64,000 nucleotides of DNA from CAWAVN01 sp963844315 (GTDB lineage: Bacteria > Planctomycetota > Planctomycetia > Planctomycetales > Planctomycetaceae): positions 186,001 through 250,000 of the forward strand of contig CAWJOC010000024.1 in assembly GCA_963844315.1 (NCBI GenBank). The letters run 5' to 3'. Under the pieces are notes generated by a model. The model was not told the origin of the DNA, did not search any database, and saw only the letters and a program-made list of their open reading frames with translations. The translations under genes and the position numbers were made by a program. The stretch's first letter is position 1, and every line of letters starts with the position of its first letter. Of the stretch, positions 7,960 through 17,995 are shown piece after piece.

Positions 7960-9618
7960 AAATCGTCCGCTGGTGCTCTTCGCCAAGGCCACGCGAGGCG
8001 GGCTAAAGGTCGTCTATTGTTCGAGCGAGGCCTTGAAAGCCGGCGTGAAACCCGGCCTGCCTTTAGCCGAAGCCCGCAGTTTGCTCACGAAGAAGAACCC
8101 GCATTTCGAGCGGCACGATGCCGAGACCGACCGCTTGGCTCTCGAAGATTTGGCGGTGTGGTCGGAACGCTTCAGCCCGTTTGTGGGCGTGGATGAGTCA
8201 GAGGCTTCGGACTGTCTGTTGATGGAAGCCGGGGGCGTGGCTCCTTTGTTTGGCGGCGAGCAATCCCTCGTTGAACAGATCAAACAGGCTTTCGCTCAAG
8301 AGGGATACTACGTCCGCCTCGCGATGGCCGACACGATGGGCGCGGCTTGGGCGGTGGCTCACTTTGGGACGACCTCCAAAGGCCAGCCGGTTGTGGTTTC
8401 TTCCGAGGCTCTTCCCCGGATTCTGTCTTCGCTGCCCGTGGAAGCCTTGCGATTGCCGGAGGCGGTCGTCAAAACGCTTCACGCGCTGGACCTAGGGCGG
8501 GTTGGTCAAATCCTGCGGTTGCCTCGCGAAAGTTTGCCCTCGCGGTTTGGATTGGAACTGTTGGAGCGGCTCGATCAGGCGTTCGGCAGGAGGGAAGAAC
8601 TCTGCACCATTCACCGGCCCCAAGACCCTTTGGCGGTGGAATGGGACTTTGATCCGCCCACGAGTGACCGAAAGGGATTGGAAACCGCAGGCCGAGTTTT
8701 GCTGGAACGTCTTCTTGTAAAGCTCTCTTCGCGAAATGAAGGCGTGCTCAGGTTTTGGTGCGGACTGAAGTTTGGCCCGCTCGTGTCCCAACAATCTTTG
8801 ATTGACAAGTTGACGTGCCACTGGCTCGCGCCAGTGCGAAAGCAAGTCCGACGAATTTCTTAAGCACTGGCGGAGCCAGTGGCACACGTCAATCAAAGGT
8901 TGATGCGGCACCAAGCCCTCAAACCCCCTGCGAGGCGAATGGGTTTTCGGTGGAGTTGGTTTCGCCCTCGACATCGCAAAAACATCTGGCCCATCTCTTG
9001 GATTTGCGTTGGGAGCGGATCACATTGCCCGGCGAAGTGCTGCGGATGCGATTGGAGATCGCCCAGACTGCTCCGGTCCGGTATCGCCAGCGGAAACTTT
9101 TTGAAGAGGAGTCGGACCACGACCGCGAAGGACGCCGGGAGCTAGCAGCGCTTTTCGACCGGCTCAGCAGTCGGTTGGGAAGCGAAGCGGTGTTAAGGCC
9201 GGTTTTGATGCCCGATCATCAACCCGAACACGCCGTTCGCCTCTTGCCCATCGTGCGCGGACATCCGCAAAAAAAGAGCAAACAAAAGCCGTCCCGCGGC
9301 AAGGATCGCTCGAAATCTCCGCCGCCTGATGCGGTCAAGTTTCCCTTGGCCCGGCCGGTGCGGCTCTTTTCGCAGCCGGTGGCAATCGAGGTGATGTCGG
9401 TGGTGCCTGACGGCCCGCCGATTCGGTTTTCCTGGAAAGGCCAGCCGCACACCGTCGCCCGCTGGTGGGGACCGGAGCGGATCGAGACCGGCTGGTGGCG
9501 CAGCCGGGATGTGCAGAGGGATTACTATCGCGTGGAAACCGGCGAGGGAAGCCGGTTCTGGTTGTTTCGTGATCTCAGGGCGGAGGGGGAATGGTTTCTC
9601 CAGGGGATATTCGAATAA
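7886..9618 (+). CDS. imuB: ImuB, inactive-type Y-family polymerase subunit, interrupted by a repeat
   Basis: The first frame (7886-8863) begins MKQVVCVRFPAWPLQRLLAR and covers the Y-family polymerase-like fold. ImuB proteins lack the catalytic acidic residues and instead bridge DnaE2 to the beta clamp. The second frame (about 8806-9618) carries the ImuB C-terminal part, with LDLRWERITLPGEVLRMRLE and the RWWGPERIETGWWR segment. The change of frame coincides with a palindromic element at 8783-8911. Either the insertion has broken the gene or one small sequence error hides an in-frame insertion. The gene overlaps imuA and ends 3 bases before dnaE2. Confidence 0.8.
8783..8911. repeat. Palindromic element, family B (copy 1), inside imuB
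   Basis: The core 8815-8885 starts GTGCCACTGGCTC and ends GAGCCAGTGGCAC. The outer arms share TTTGATTGAC in inverted orientation, and the ends read GTGTCCC and GCGGCAC. The same architecture recurs in dnaE2 at 9679-9793, and the core recurs at 23502 and 42647. It resembles a small non-autonomous (MITE-like) element. Confidence 0.8.
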
Positions 9619-9621
9619 CCC

Positions 9622-12600
9622 ATGCCCGACATGCCTCCCGCCAAACGCCCGCCGAATCCAAGTCCTGAGGGCGTGCAAGTGTCCCAACAAACTTCGATTG
9701 AAAGGTTCGACGTGCCACGGCTCTGTGAGCCGTGCGATGATTCCCACGGCTCACAGAGCCGTGGCACACGTCCATCGAAGGTTGACGCGACACAGGGGAT
9801 CGTCCAAGGCCCCCGCTACGCGGAACTGCACTGCCGGACGAACTTCTCCTTTCTGCAAGGGGCTTCCCATCCTGATGAACTCGTTCACAAGGCGGCGATG
9901 CTAGGCTACGAAGCCTTGGCGATCACGGATAACGCCAGCCTCGCCGGTGTCGTCCGCGCACATATCGCCGCTAAAGAGGTGGGATTAAAACTCCTTATCG
10001 GAGCGGAGATCACGCCCTGCGATGCGCCGCCTGTGGTTCTCCTGGCGATGGACCGGGCGGGCTATGGGAGGCTATCCCGCTTGATTACGGTGGGCCGAAG
10101 GCAGGCTCCCAAGGGGGAATATCGCCTGACGCTTGCCGATGTGGCCGAACATGCGGAGGGGCTTCTGGGCTGCGTGATTCTCAAAGAGATGCTTGGCACG
10201 GATCAAACGGTTTCCCTCGATGACTATCGGGACATCTTCGGAGACCGCTGTTACGGTCTGGTGGAACTTTTTCGCGGGCCGGAGGATGTTTTACTCCTGG
10301 AGAAAATGCAAACGCTGGCCCGCGAAGCCCGCGTGCCCATCGTGGCGGCTGGGGATGTGTGCTACCACGTTCCCCGCAGGCGGTATTTGCAGGATGTGCT
10401 TTCGGCGGTCCATCACCGCTTGCCGGTCGCCGAGTTGGGCTGCCGTTTGTTCGCCAACGGAGAACGGCATCTCAAATCTCCAAAGCAAATGCGGGAACTG
10501 TTCGCAGCTTGCCCCGACGCGGTCGCTCGCACAAAAGAGGTCGCCGACCGCTGCCGATTTTCTTTGGTGGAACTTCGCTACGAATATCCTGAAGAGCTTT
10601 GCCCCCAGGGAGATTCACCCATCGAACATCTCTCGCGGCTGACTTGGACGGGAGCCGAAGAGCGGTATCCCGAGGGCCTTCCTCCCAAAGTCCGCCAATT
10701 GATCGAGCATGAACTGCGGCTGATCGAGCAGCTTCGGTACGAAGCTTATTTTCTCACGGTTTGGGATCTGGTCCGCTTTGCCCGTGGGCGGGGGATTCTC
10801 TGCCAGGGACGCGGCTCGGCGGCGAACTCGGCGGTGTGTTATTGCCTGAGTGTGACCTCCGTGGATCCCGCGCGGATCGACTTATTGTTCGAGCGGTTTG
10901 TTTCGCAAGAGCGTGATGAGCCGCCCGACATCGATGTGGACTTCGAGCACGAGCGCCGCGAGGAAGTCCTGCAATACATCTACGAAAAATACGGCCGGGA
11001 CCGGGCCGGGATGACCGCGACCGTCATCACCTACCGCCCGCGCTCGGCCATCCGCGACGTGGGCAAGGCGCTCGGGTTGTCTTTGGATCGCGTGGACCGA
11101 CTCGCGAAATCGCTCGATCCGCATGCCGAGGGCGACGAGGTCGCGAAACGCTTTCGGGAAACCGGATTCAATCCCGATTCGCGCGCCGCCCGGCAACTGC
11201 TTTGGCTCGTCAAGGAACTGTTGGGATTTCCCCGGCATCTTTCGCAGCACGTGGGCGGAATGGTGATGACCCAAGGCCCCTTGTGCGAACTGGTTCCCAT
11301 CACCAATGCCGCGATGGAAGGCCGGACAGTCATCGAGTGGGACAAAGACGACCTGGATGCCTTGGGGCTGCTCAAGGTGGATTGCTTGTCGCTCGGCATG
11401 CTCACCGCGATCCGCAAAAGTTTTGCGTTGATCGAACAGCATCACGGCCAACATTTCACGCTGGCCGACATTCCCGCCGAGGATCCCAAAGTCTATGAGA
11501 TGATCCAAAAGGCGGACACGATGGGCGTGTTTCAAATCGAGAGCCGCGCCCAGATGGCCATGCTGCCGCGATTAAGACCTGAGCGGTTTTATGATCTGGT
11601 CATTGAAGTCGCCATTGTCCGCCCCGGTCCGATTCAGGGAGACATGGTGCATCCTTATTTGAGGCGGCGTGGCGGCGAGGAGCCGGTGTTTTATCCCGAT
11701 GAGCGCATCCGCGAGGTGTTGGAAAAGACCTTGGGCGTGCCACTCTTTCAAGAGCAGTGCATGCGGCTAGCGGTGGTGGCGGCGGGCTTCACGCCGGGCG
11801 AAGCCGACCAACTCCGCCGGGCGATGGCCGCTTGGCGGCGCGGGGCTGATCGATCAGTTCCATGAAAAATTCCAAACCGGCATGCAGAAGACCGGCTACA
11901 CTGCTCTTTTCGCCGAGCAGGTGTTTCGGCAGATTCGAGGCTTTGGCGAATACGGTTTTCCCGAATCCCACGCGGCCAGCTTCGCCTTGCTCGTTTACGT
12001 GTCGGCCTGGCTCAAACGGCATTACCCGGCGGCTTTCACGGCGGCCCTCTTAAACAGCCAGCCGATGGGATTTTATGCCCCCGCCCAACTCATCACCGAT
12101 GCCCGAAGGCACGGCATCGAAGTCCGCCCCGTCGATGTCAACCACAGCGATTGGGATTGCACGCTGGAATCGTTCGCATTGCGGTTGGGGTTTCGTTTGG
12201 TGAAAGGCTTGGCTCAGTCCGCCGCGGAGCAAATCGTAAAAGCACGCGGCGAGGAAGCGTTCCGGTCCTTTGAAGACTTCACCCGGCGAACGGGTCTCGA
12301 GTAGCGCGCTGCTCCGCAGGCTTTCCGGGGCCGATGCGTTTGGGTCTTTGGATCTCAATCGTCGGGGAGCCTTATGGCGGTCGCTACCAGAACAAAAACG
12401 GTTGCCGCTGTTCGAGTATTTGGAAACGGACGAGCCTGCGGTCTGCCTGCCGGTTTTACCGCCTTTGGAAGAAGTCATCGCGGATTACCAGACCACGGGC
12501 TTATCGCTGAGGAACCATCCGCTGGCGTTTTTTCGGAAGGCTCTTGAGGCGCGAGGCATCATCACGGCTCAGCAGCTTGCCGAGGTTCCCAACGACCGAA

Positions 12601-12878
12601 GGTACAAAGTGGCCGGGCTGGTGCTGCTTCGGCAACGCCCGCAAACGGCCAACGGCATCACGTTCGTTAGCCTCGAAGACGAGACGGGCATTGCCAATCT
12701 CGTGATCCGGGCCGATGTTTGGGAGCACTTCCGCCAGGTCGCCCGCACTGCCGTCGTATTAATCGCCCGCGGCCTTCTCGAACGGCAAAATGAAGTGATC
12801 CATCTGGTCGTGGATCACTTGGAGGATCTCTCCCCACTCCTCGCCAACGTAGAGCCCCACAGCCGCGATTTCCGGTAG
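9622..12878 (+). CDS. dnaE2: Error-prone DNA polymerase III alpha subunit DnaE2, two frame breaks
   Basis: Three consecutive frames make one C-family polymerase of about 1080 residues, normal for DnaE2: 9622-11865, about 11845-12304, and about 12290-12878. The PHP domain starts at YAELHCRTNFSFLQGASHP. The polymerase core shows GRGSAANSAVCY, the PDIDVDFEHERREEV acidic motif, and FGFPRHLSQHVGG-like and IEWDKDDLDALGLLKVD segments. The last part holds the OB fold (VAGLVLLRQRPQTANGITFV). The frame breaks fall at about 11838-11848 (a G4 run) and about 12290-12303 (a G3 run). The first ~57 residues include a translated palindromic repeat; no ATG, GTG or TTG lies between that repeat and the PHP domain, so translation must begin in it or upstream. 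Confidence 0.88.
9679..9793. repeat. Palindromic element, family B variant (copy 2), inside dnaE2
   Basis: The core 9712-9767 runs from GTGCCACGGCTCTGTGAGCC to its complement GGCTCACAGAGCCGTGGCAC. The outer arms GTGTCCCAACAAACTTCGAT and ATCGAAGGTTGACGCGACAC are imperfect inverted repeats. It is in frame with DnaE2, adding roughly 38 residues near the N-terminus. Confidence 0.85.
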
Positions 12879-12925
12879 CAGGACCGCTTAAAAAATCTCT
12901 CGTCCTTTTCCAGAACCCTATTTGC

Positions 12926-13157
12926 CCAAGCGTAAGTTTTGAAGTTGGATTTACGCCCCGAAGGGGCAACGACATATCAGTCTAAGGTCCAAAAGAATTC
13001 TCAAGCCCTGAAAGGGCGGCACAAAACTTCAATGGCGTTGTTCCGCCCTTTCAGGGCTTTTTGATTGTGGGGATTTGCTGACCCAGGGCGGCGCTCGTGG
13101 CGAAGCGCCACTGCGCTCTGCCCTGGGCTGTTTTGTTTGGCCCCTTCGGGGCGAAAT
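12926..13157. repeat. Composite stem-loop repeat, family G (copy 1)
   Basis: Nested stems are visible: CGCCCCGAAGGGGC (about 12955) pairs with GCCCCTTCGGGGCG (about 13140), CCCTGAAAGGGCGG pairs with CCGCCCTTTCAGGG, and CCCAGGGCGGCGCTCGTGGC is followed by GCTCTGCCCTGGG. A second copy lies at 28386-28710 and a partial one at 32832. This accounts for the 458-base gap between dnaE2 and the next gene. Confidence 0.85.
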
Positions 13158-13336
13158 TGACAAACTGTAGCTTCGGATTACCAGAAAATCTTCAAACTGT
13201 CCCACGACCGAGATTTGTTCCTTCCTCGATTGCATTGGGAAATCGATTGCCACAAGATAGCCAAAACCCTGCCCGGCGAAAGAAGAGGCAAAAGACCGGC
13301 GGCAGGGACAGCTTTATCTTCTGGGAGACGACATCC

Positions 13337-14711
13337 ATGCGCGGAAAAATCCTCGTCCTGTTTTTGGCCTGGCAGGCGCTAGGGACCATGGGGCCGGTGC
13401 GGGCTTTTGAGCCTCACGCCGATCGCTGCGTCATCCTGGTGAGCGTGGATGGCCTCGCCAACTTTTATTTGGATGATCCCATAGCCGACCTGCCGACGCT
13501 CAGGGAGTTGGCCCGGAATGGAGCACGGGCGGAAGGCATGGTCTGCTCGTTTCCCACCGTCACTTGGCCGAATCATACCACGCTGGTCACGGGCACAACT
13601 CCCGCGAGGCACGGCGTCATCGGGAATAACTACCTGGACCGCGCAAGCACTGCGCCGGTGCCCTTCATTCCCGATCCGCTGTTTGATAAGGACCAGATCG
13701 TCAAAGTGCCCACGATTTACGATGCCGCCCACCAAAAGGGGTTGGTCACGGCGGGGATTGTCTGGCCGGCGACGAGAAATGCCCGCACGCTCGATTGGAC
13801 CGTGCCGGACATGTTCGGGAAAGAAGCCTGGCCAAAATACGGCACCGCGGTTTGGCTCAAGGAATTGCGGGAGGCCGGTTTGCCGGTGGACCAGCACGGC
13901 ACATGGACCGGCGAAAGCGGCGGGGGCGTGCAAAGGGATTGGCTTTATACCCGCATGGCCCGGCATCTCCTCAAAAATCACCCGCCGAATCTGTTAATGA
14001 TTCACCTGGTCGAAGTCGATCACGTCCAACACAAGTTCGGCCCCAAAAGCCCGGAAGCCTATTGGTCGGTCAGTTTCGCCGACGACCGCCTGCGGGACAT
14101 TGTTGAAGCGGTGAAGCTTTCCCCCCACCGGGACAAGACCACGTTGGTCATCGCCAGCGATCACGGGTTCTTTCCCATTACGAAAGACATCCGCCCGAAT
14201 GTGCTCCTTAAACAGGAAGGTCTCTGGTCCAAGGACGTGAAAAAAGTGGCGCACCGTGGCACAGGGTGGAGCTTCGATGATCTATGTCCTGGACGATGTG
14301 AATCGCGAGGAGACGATCCAGAATCTGCAAAAGAAATTCTCCGCCGTCGAGGGAGTCCAGTCCATCCTCGGTCCGGAAGAGGCCAAAAAACTCGGTCAGC
14401 CGACTCCCCAGGACGATCCTCGCGCTCCCGACTTTTGGCTGACGGCTAAATCCGGGTACTCTTTCACGGATAGCGAAGCGGGTGAGGAAGTCCTTGTCCC
14501 GCGCGCGACTCCCGGCGGGACGCATGGCTACGTTCCCAATCAACCCGACATGCTCGGCACCTTGGTCCTGTCCGGGTACGGCGTCAAACCGGGGACCAAA
14601 CTCGCAAAAATCAAAAACGTCGATGTGGCCCCCACCATGGCCCGCCTGTTGGGAATCGAACTGCCCTCCGCCGAAGGCGAACCTCTGACACCGGCCCTAA
14701 AAGAGGATTGA
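13337..14711 (+). CDS. Type I phosphodiesterase/nucleotide pyrophosphatase family protein, frame broken
   Basis: An exported alkaline-phosphatase-superfamily enzyme. From the ATG at 13337 there is a signal peptide (LVLFLAWQALG, cleavage near VRAFE). It is followed by VILVSVDGLAN with the first metal-binding Asp, a nucleophile region TVTWPNHTTLVTGTTPARHG (Thr in PNHTT), and the metal ligands HLVEVDHVQHKFG and VIASDHGF. The second frame (about 14256-14711) carries the C-terminal part with GGTHGYVPNQPDMLGTLVLSG, containing the last His ligand. Near 14249-14266 the sequence holds GTGGCGCACC followed by GTGGCACAGG; a 10-base duplication would explain the frame change. Likely role: hydrolysis of phosphodiesters or pyrophosphates outside the cytoplasm. 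Confidence 0.82.
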
Positions 14712-14771
14712 TGGCAGAAGTGCGTGTCGCAAAAAAGTCGGTGAGAGATGATTAAAAACGGCGAACAAAAA

Positions 14772-14831
14772 GTGGCACAGACATTCCTGTCTGTGCAGTC
14801 AATCCGCACAGACAGGAATGTCTGTGCCACC
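14772..14831. repeat. Palindromic repeat, family A (copy 2)
   Basis: Same arms as the copy at 4177: GTGGCACAGACATTCCTGTC, a short loop with TCAATC, then the complement. It lies between the phosphodiesterase and the acetyltransferase and creates a false upstream start for the latter. Confidence 0.9.
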
Positions 14832-14859
14832 CAAGTTCAGCGACTTTTATGACACACTC

Positions 14860-15402
14860 ATGACTCACGAACCCGATCGATTCTCTCTCCGCGTCAATCA
14901 GGACATTCACTTGTCGGCCGTTTGTCCCAGCGACAAACCGGCGTTCGTGGAATACCTCAATGACCGCGAGATTTTTGAGCGCACGCTAAGGATTCCCTAC
15001 CCCTACACGTTGGCGGATGCGGACCATTTTTTGGCTCGCGACGCCGAAGCCACGGCCAGGCTCGGCCACCCCATTCACTTTGCCATCCGTAACCTTTCTG
15101 GAAAAGCGATTGGGGGCGTGGGCTTTGAAGGGCTTGCCTATGGCCACAAGGCGGAAATCGGTTATTGGCTCGCGAAACCGTATTGGGGCCAAGGGATCAT
15201 GACCCTAGTGGTCGGCGCTCTTTGCGCGTGGGCCTTCGCCGAGTGGAAATTGGTCCGCATCACGGCTCACGTTTTTTTATTCAACGACGCCTCGGCCAAA
15301 GTGCTGGAAAAAAACGGCTTCCTCTTGGAAGGCGTACTCCGAAAGCATCACCAGAAGGATGGGAACTTTCTCGATGCGAAATTGTATGCCTTGGTGAGAT
15401 GA
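14860..15402 (+). CDS. GNAT family N-acetyltransferase (RimJ/RimL type)
   Basis: A 180-residue acetyltransferase from the ATG at 14860. The frame is open back to 14818, but those codons lie in a repeat. Features of the family are the early DRFSLR segment, the acetyl-CoA-binding region GYWLAKPYWGQGIMT (pattern Q/RxxGxG/A), and the C-terminal NDASAKVLEKNGFLLEG. Proteins of this branch acetylate N-terminal amino groups of proteins or small molecules such as aminoglycosides or spermidine. The substrate cannot be predicted. Confidence 0.87.
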   Translation: MTHEPDRFSLRVNQDIHLSAVCPSDKPAFVEYLNDREIFERTLRIPYPYTLADADHFLARDAEATARLGHPIHFAIRNLSGKAIGGVGFEGLAYGHKAEIGYWLAKPYWGQGIMTLVVGALCAWAFAEWKLVRITAHVFLFNDASAKVLEKNGFLLEGVLRKHHQKDGNFLDAKLYALVR

Positions 15403-15424
15403 ATCGCGGTCGGAGGCTTAAAAA

Positions 15425-15547
15425 CTGTCTCATAAGCTGAATAATGAGCGGCACGGCGCTAGCCGCCGGTCTGTGTACGATTACGTTCTCTTGACTCGAC
15501 CGGCGGCTAGCGCCGTGCCGCTCATAGCAATCCCACTTATGGGACAG
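15425..15547. repeat. Palindromic MITE-like element with terminal inverted repeats, family D
   Basis: Inner arms are TGAGCGGCACGGCGCTAGCC (15445 on) and its complement ending at 15524. The outer arms CTGTCTCATAAG (15425) and CTTATGGGACAG (ending 15547) are also inverted. There is one copy in this window. Confidence 0.75.
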
Positions 15548-15573
15548 ATTCTTAGCCAAACGGAAATGAAACT

Positions 15574-16101
15574 ATGAAACCAAGAGCCTTAGATCTTGCC
15601 GCCGCCGTGACTGGCGAGGCGGCCAACGAACTTGATTCCGCGCTGAAGCGAATCGAACACTGCCTCAGTCAACTGACCGAAGACCAACTCTGGTGGCGGC
15701 CCCAGGATTCCATGAACAGCATCGCTAACCTGATCTTGCACCTTTCAGGCAATGTCCGGCAATGGATCACGGCGGGGATTGGGGGTGCCAAGGACACGCG
15801 GAACCGTCCCAAGGAGTTTTCCGAAAAAGGCCCGATCGCAAAAGACGAACTGCTCCGGCGTTTGAGCCTTGCGGTGTCCGAGGCCATCGCGGCGCTGGGC
15901 AGGGCTTCGGAAGCCGATCTTTTGGAGTGCAGACGCATTCAAGGATTCGAAGTGACGGGAATCGAGGCGGTGTTCGGGTCGGTCGCCCATTTTCGCGGCC
16001 ACACGCAGGAGATCATCCACATGACCCGTTGCCAGCTTGGCGACGATTACCAGTTTGCGTTCATTCCCAATACGCCTGAGCAGGGAGCGCCCGGGGAATG
16101 A
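15574..16101 (+). CDS. DinB-like (DUF1572) four-helix protein
   Basis: A 175-residue all-helical protein of the DinB/YfiT superfamily, closest in pattern to DUF1572. It has the typical LTEDQLWWRPQDSMNSIANLILHLSGNVRQW N-terminal half. The three candidate metal ligands are His in LILHLSGN and the two His in HFRGHTQEIIH. Members bind divalent metal; some are thiol-dependent transferases, but most have no assigned reaction. No RBS stands out, and a palindromic element lies just upstream. The neighbouring acetyltransferase may be co-directional by chance. Confidence 0.8.
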   Translation: MKPRALDLAAAVTGEAANELDSALKRIEHCLSQLTEDQLWWRPQDSMNSIANLILHLSGNVRQWITAGIGGAKDTRNRPKEFSEKGPIAKDELLRRLSLAVSEAIAALGRASEADLLECRRIQGFEVTGIEAVFGSVAHFRGHTQEIIHMTRCQLGDDYQFAFIPNTPEQGAPGE

Positions 16102-16114
16102 ATTAAGCCGATGG

Positions 16115-17575
16115 CTATTCCATCTCGGATTCGGTGGGGCGGATGTTCTCGAAATACTGCCGGATGGTTTGGCGGTAGCCCAAGGGCAAAGGCTCGCTGT
16201 CGAGGACGGCCTCGGCTTGCTTTTTGAAATCGTTGTAGCGTTCCTTGTAGCCCCTGGTCGCCAGTTGCTTGGCCTCGGTCGTCGTGAGGATTTCCCGCTC
16301 GCTGGGGCCGTCGCCTTGTTGGCCGGTGACATCGAGTTGCTCGCGGGTCGAGTCGATCTTCGTGGCCAACTCTCCCAAGGGCTTGTTGGATTTTCCCGTG
16401 CCCCAGTTATTCGAGGGGTTATCGCTGGGGGAGGTGCAGCTTCCGCCGTTTTTGTTGCAGGCACTTTTACAGAGACTAAGGCGGTTCAGTTGGGTCCCCA
16501 AGCATTGGCACACCGATTTTCGCAGCGATTGCGAGCGGCAAAGACCGGCGAGCTTACAGGCCGCCCCTTGGCATTGGGAATCGTTTTTCTTTTCCAGGCC
16601 CTCGGCCAATGCCTGGGTGAACTCGCTCATTTCCCCTTGCTTGGCCTGGCCCAGATTCTCGGAGAGCTTTTTGAGACTCTCGCTCACGGTCCGCTTCTCT
16701 TTGTTGGAAAGATTCTTGGGGTCCAACTGCTCCAACTTGTCGGCGGCCTCTTCGTAGTTTTGTTCTTTCAGATCGGCGGCAAGCGGCTGGAGGGCCTCGG
16801 CGGACTCTAGCGAATTGGCCAACGACTGCATCGCCGAATCAACCTGTTCCAAATTGAACGCCGCCATCGTGGCAGTGATGGATTGCTGCATCATCGAAAG
16901 CTTCGCGAGTGCTTCGCGCTCATCCACGGCGGGGTCGCGAAGTTCCTCGACCAATTCTTCCAACTCTTTCACGAGTTGGTTGATTTCTTCTTCGTTTTTG
17001 TCCTCGGCCAATTCCCGCAATTCCTTGAGCATGGTCTCATCGAGATGCCTGGCTTGCTCATCGAGCAACTCTCGGGTTTCGGTGGAAACGCTGGCGACAA
17101 GGGGCTTGGGAGCCGGCCAAAGCATGACCGCCGCCAAAGCCAGACCCGTTCCCAGCGAAGCCAAGAGCCAGCGCGGCTTTTGCCAGGGCACGACGGTGCG
17201 GTGATCAATTTTATCGAGCCGGGAAATCGCGTCGGCCACTTGCAACTTGCGGAAGGGATCGTTGCGGTCATCCTCCGCGAACTCCAGAGCGGTGAGCGAG
17301 CGGTCTTTTAATCCATAGTGCGCATCCACCCGCGCTGCCGAATGTTTGAAGGACAAGGGGATCAGAAGACCGGCCACGCCCGCGGTGAGCACGGACAGGC
17401 CGATGGCTGCCAGGGGACTCCACCACGCCACCCCAAAGTCCATCCGCCAAAAGATCGCGAAGCCCAAAGCCAGCACGGCTCCCACGAGCAAGCCGGAGCC
17501 AATCCAGCGAATCGACCGCATCAGGCGTTGCCTGCGATTGACACCCGAGAGCTGGTTTTGGATTTCGCTGTGCAT
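16115..17575 (-). CDS. Coiled-coil membrane protein with Cys-rich segment
   Basis: A 486-residue protein with GAGGAG just before the ATG at 17575. Two N-terminal membrane helices (about residues 28-75) and a third (about 130-150) precede a long acidic heptad-rich region (about 155-310). A segment with eight cysteines follows (about 320-370; CQGAACKLAGLC, CQCLGTQ, CKSACNKNGGSC), then a polar tail. Similar planctomycete proteins often sit in MoxR-DUF58-vWA operons. That context is absent here, since the neighbours are DinB-like and DUF1549 genes. The function is unknown; the Cys cluster suggests metal binding or disulfides. Confidence 0.65.
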   Translation of the reverse strand: MHSEIQNQLSGVNRRQRLMRSIRWIGSGLLVGAVLALGFAIFWRMDFGVAWWSPLAAIGLSVLTAGVAGLLIPLSFKHSAARVDAHYGLKDRSLTALEFAEDDRNDPFRKLQVADAISRLDKIDHRTVVPWQKPRWLLASLGTGLALAAVMLWPAPKPLVASVSTETRELLDEQARHLDETMLKELRELAEDKNEEEINQLVKELEELVEELRDPAVDEREALAKLSMMQQSITATMAAFNLEQVDSAMQSLANSLESAEALQPLAADLKEQNYEEAADKLEQLDPKNLSNKEKRTVSESLKKLSENLGQAKQGEMSEFTQALAEGLEKKNDSQCQGAACKLAGLCRSQSLRKSVCQCLGTQLNRLSLCKSACNKNGGSCTSPSDNPSNNWGTGKSNKPLGELATKIDSTREQLDVTGQQGDGPSEREILTTTEAKQLATRGYKERYNDFKKQAEAVLDSEPLPLGYRQTIRQYFENIRPTESEME

Positions 17576-17865
17576 GGCCTTCTCCTCGCGAATTGCATCA
17601 AACGGGATTCAGAGCACGCAGGATACTATACAGACTTTTGTCTCCCAAGAAAAGACATTTCGACTGGTTTCTCAGGGCCGATCAGTGATTCACTTTTCCA
17701 TCTCCGTTTGGGTTTTTCCTCATGGAAGCGACGGCTCTTTCTCAGTGTGTTATTGAGTTCTTCAACTCAGGGCGTGCCACTCGAATCCTTGGGAAAATCG
17801 GTGAAAATATCCTCCGCCGACTTTCAGGGACCACCCGCCCTCAGACGCGGCAAGTGGGCTGGGAA

Positions 17866-17895
17866 TTGACAGCGAAAGTCCGATCACCCTAGAAT
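17866..17895 (+). promoter_or_regulatory. Strong sigma70-type promoter of the DUF1549-DUF1501-WD40 operon
   Basis: A perfect -35 box TTGACA (17866-17871), an 18-base spacer and TAGAAT (17890-17895) lie about 100 bases before the start codon at 17996. The rest of the gap 17576-17865 shows no gene or repeat that I recognise. Confidence 0.6.
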
Positions 17896-17995
17896 CCCGC
17901 TGCGATCCGACAGGGTCGCAGTCGTCGGTGGGCGGTTGTTTTGGACTGGCCCTCCCGCAGTGCCGACGATTCCCGCCTCGCATGGACAATACGCA

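Noticed and set aside
12926..13157. Composite stem region considered as an rRNA/tRNA or riboswitch
   Set aside because: The same sequence recurs in unrelated places with different neighbours, which fits a dispersed repeat better than a gene-specific RNA.
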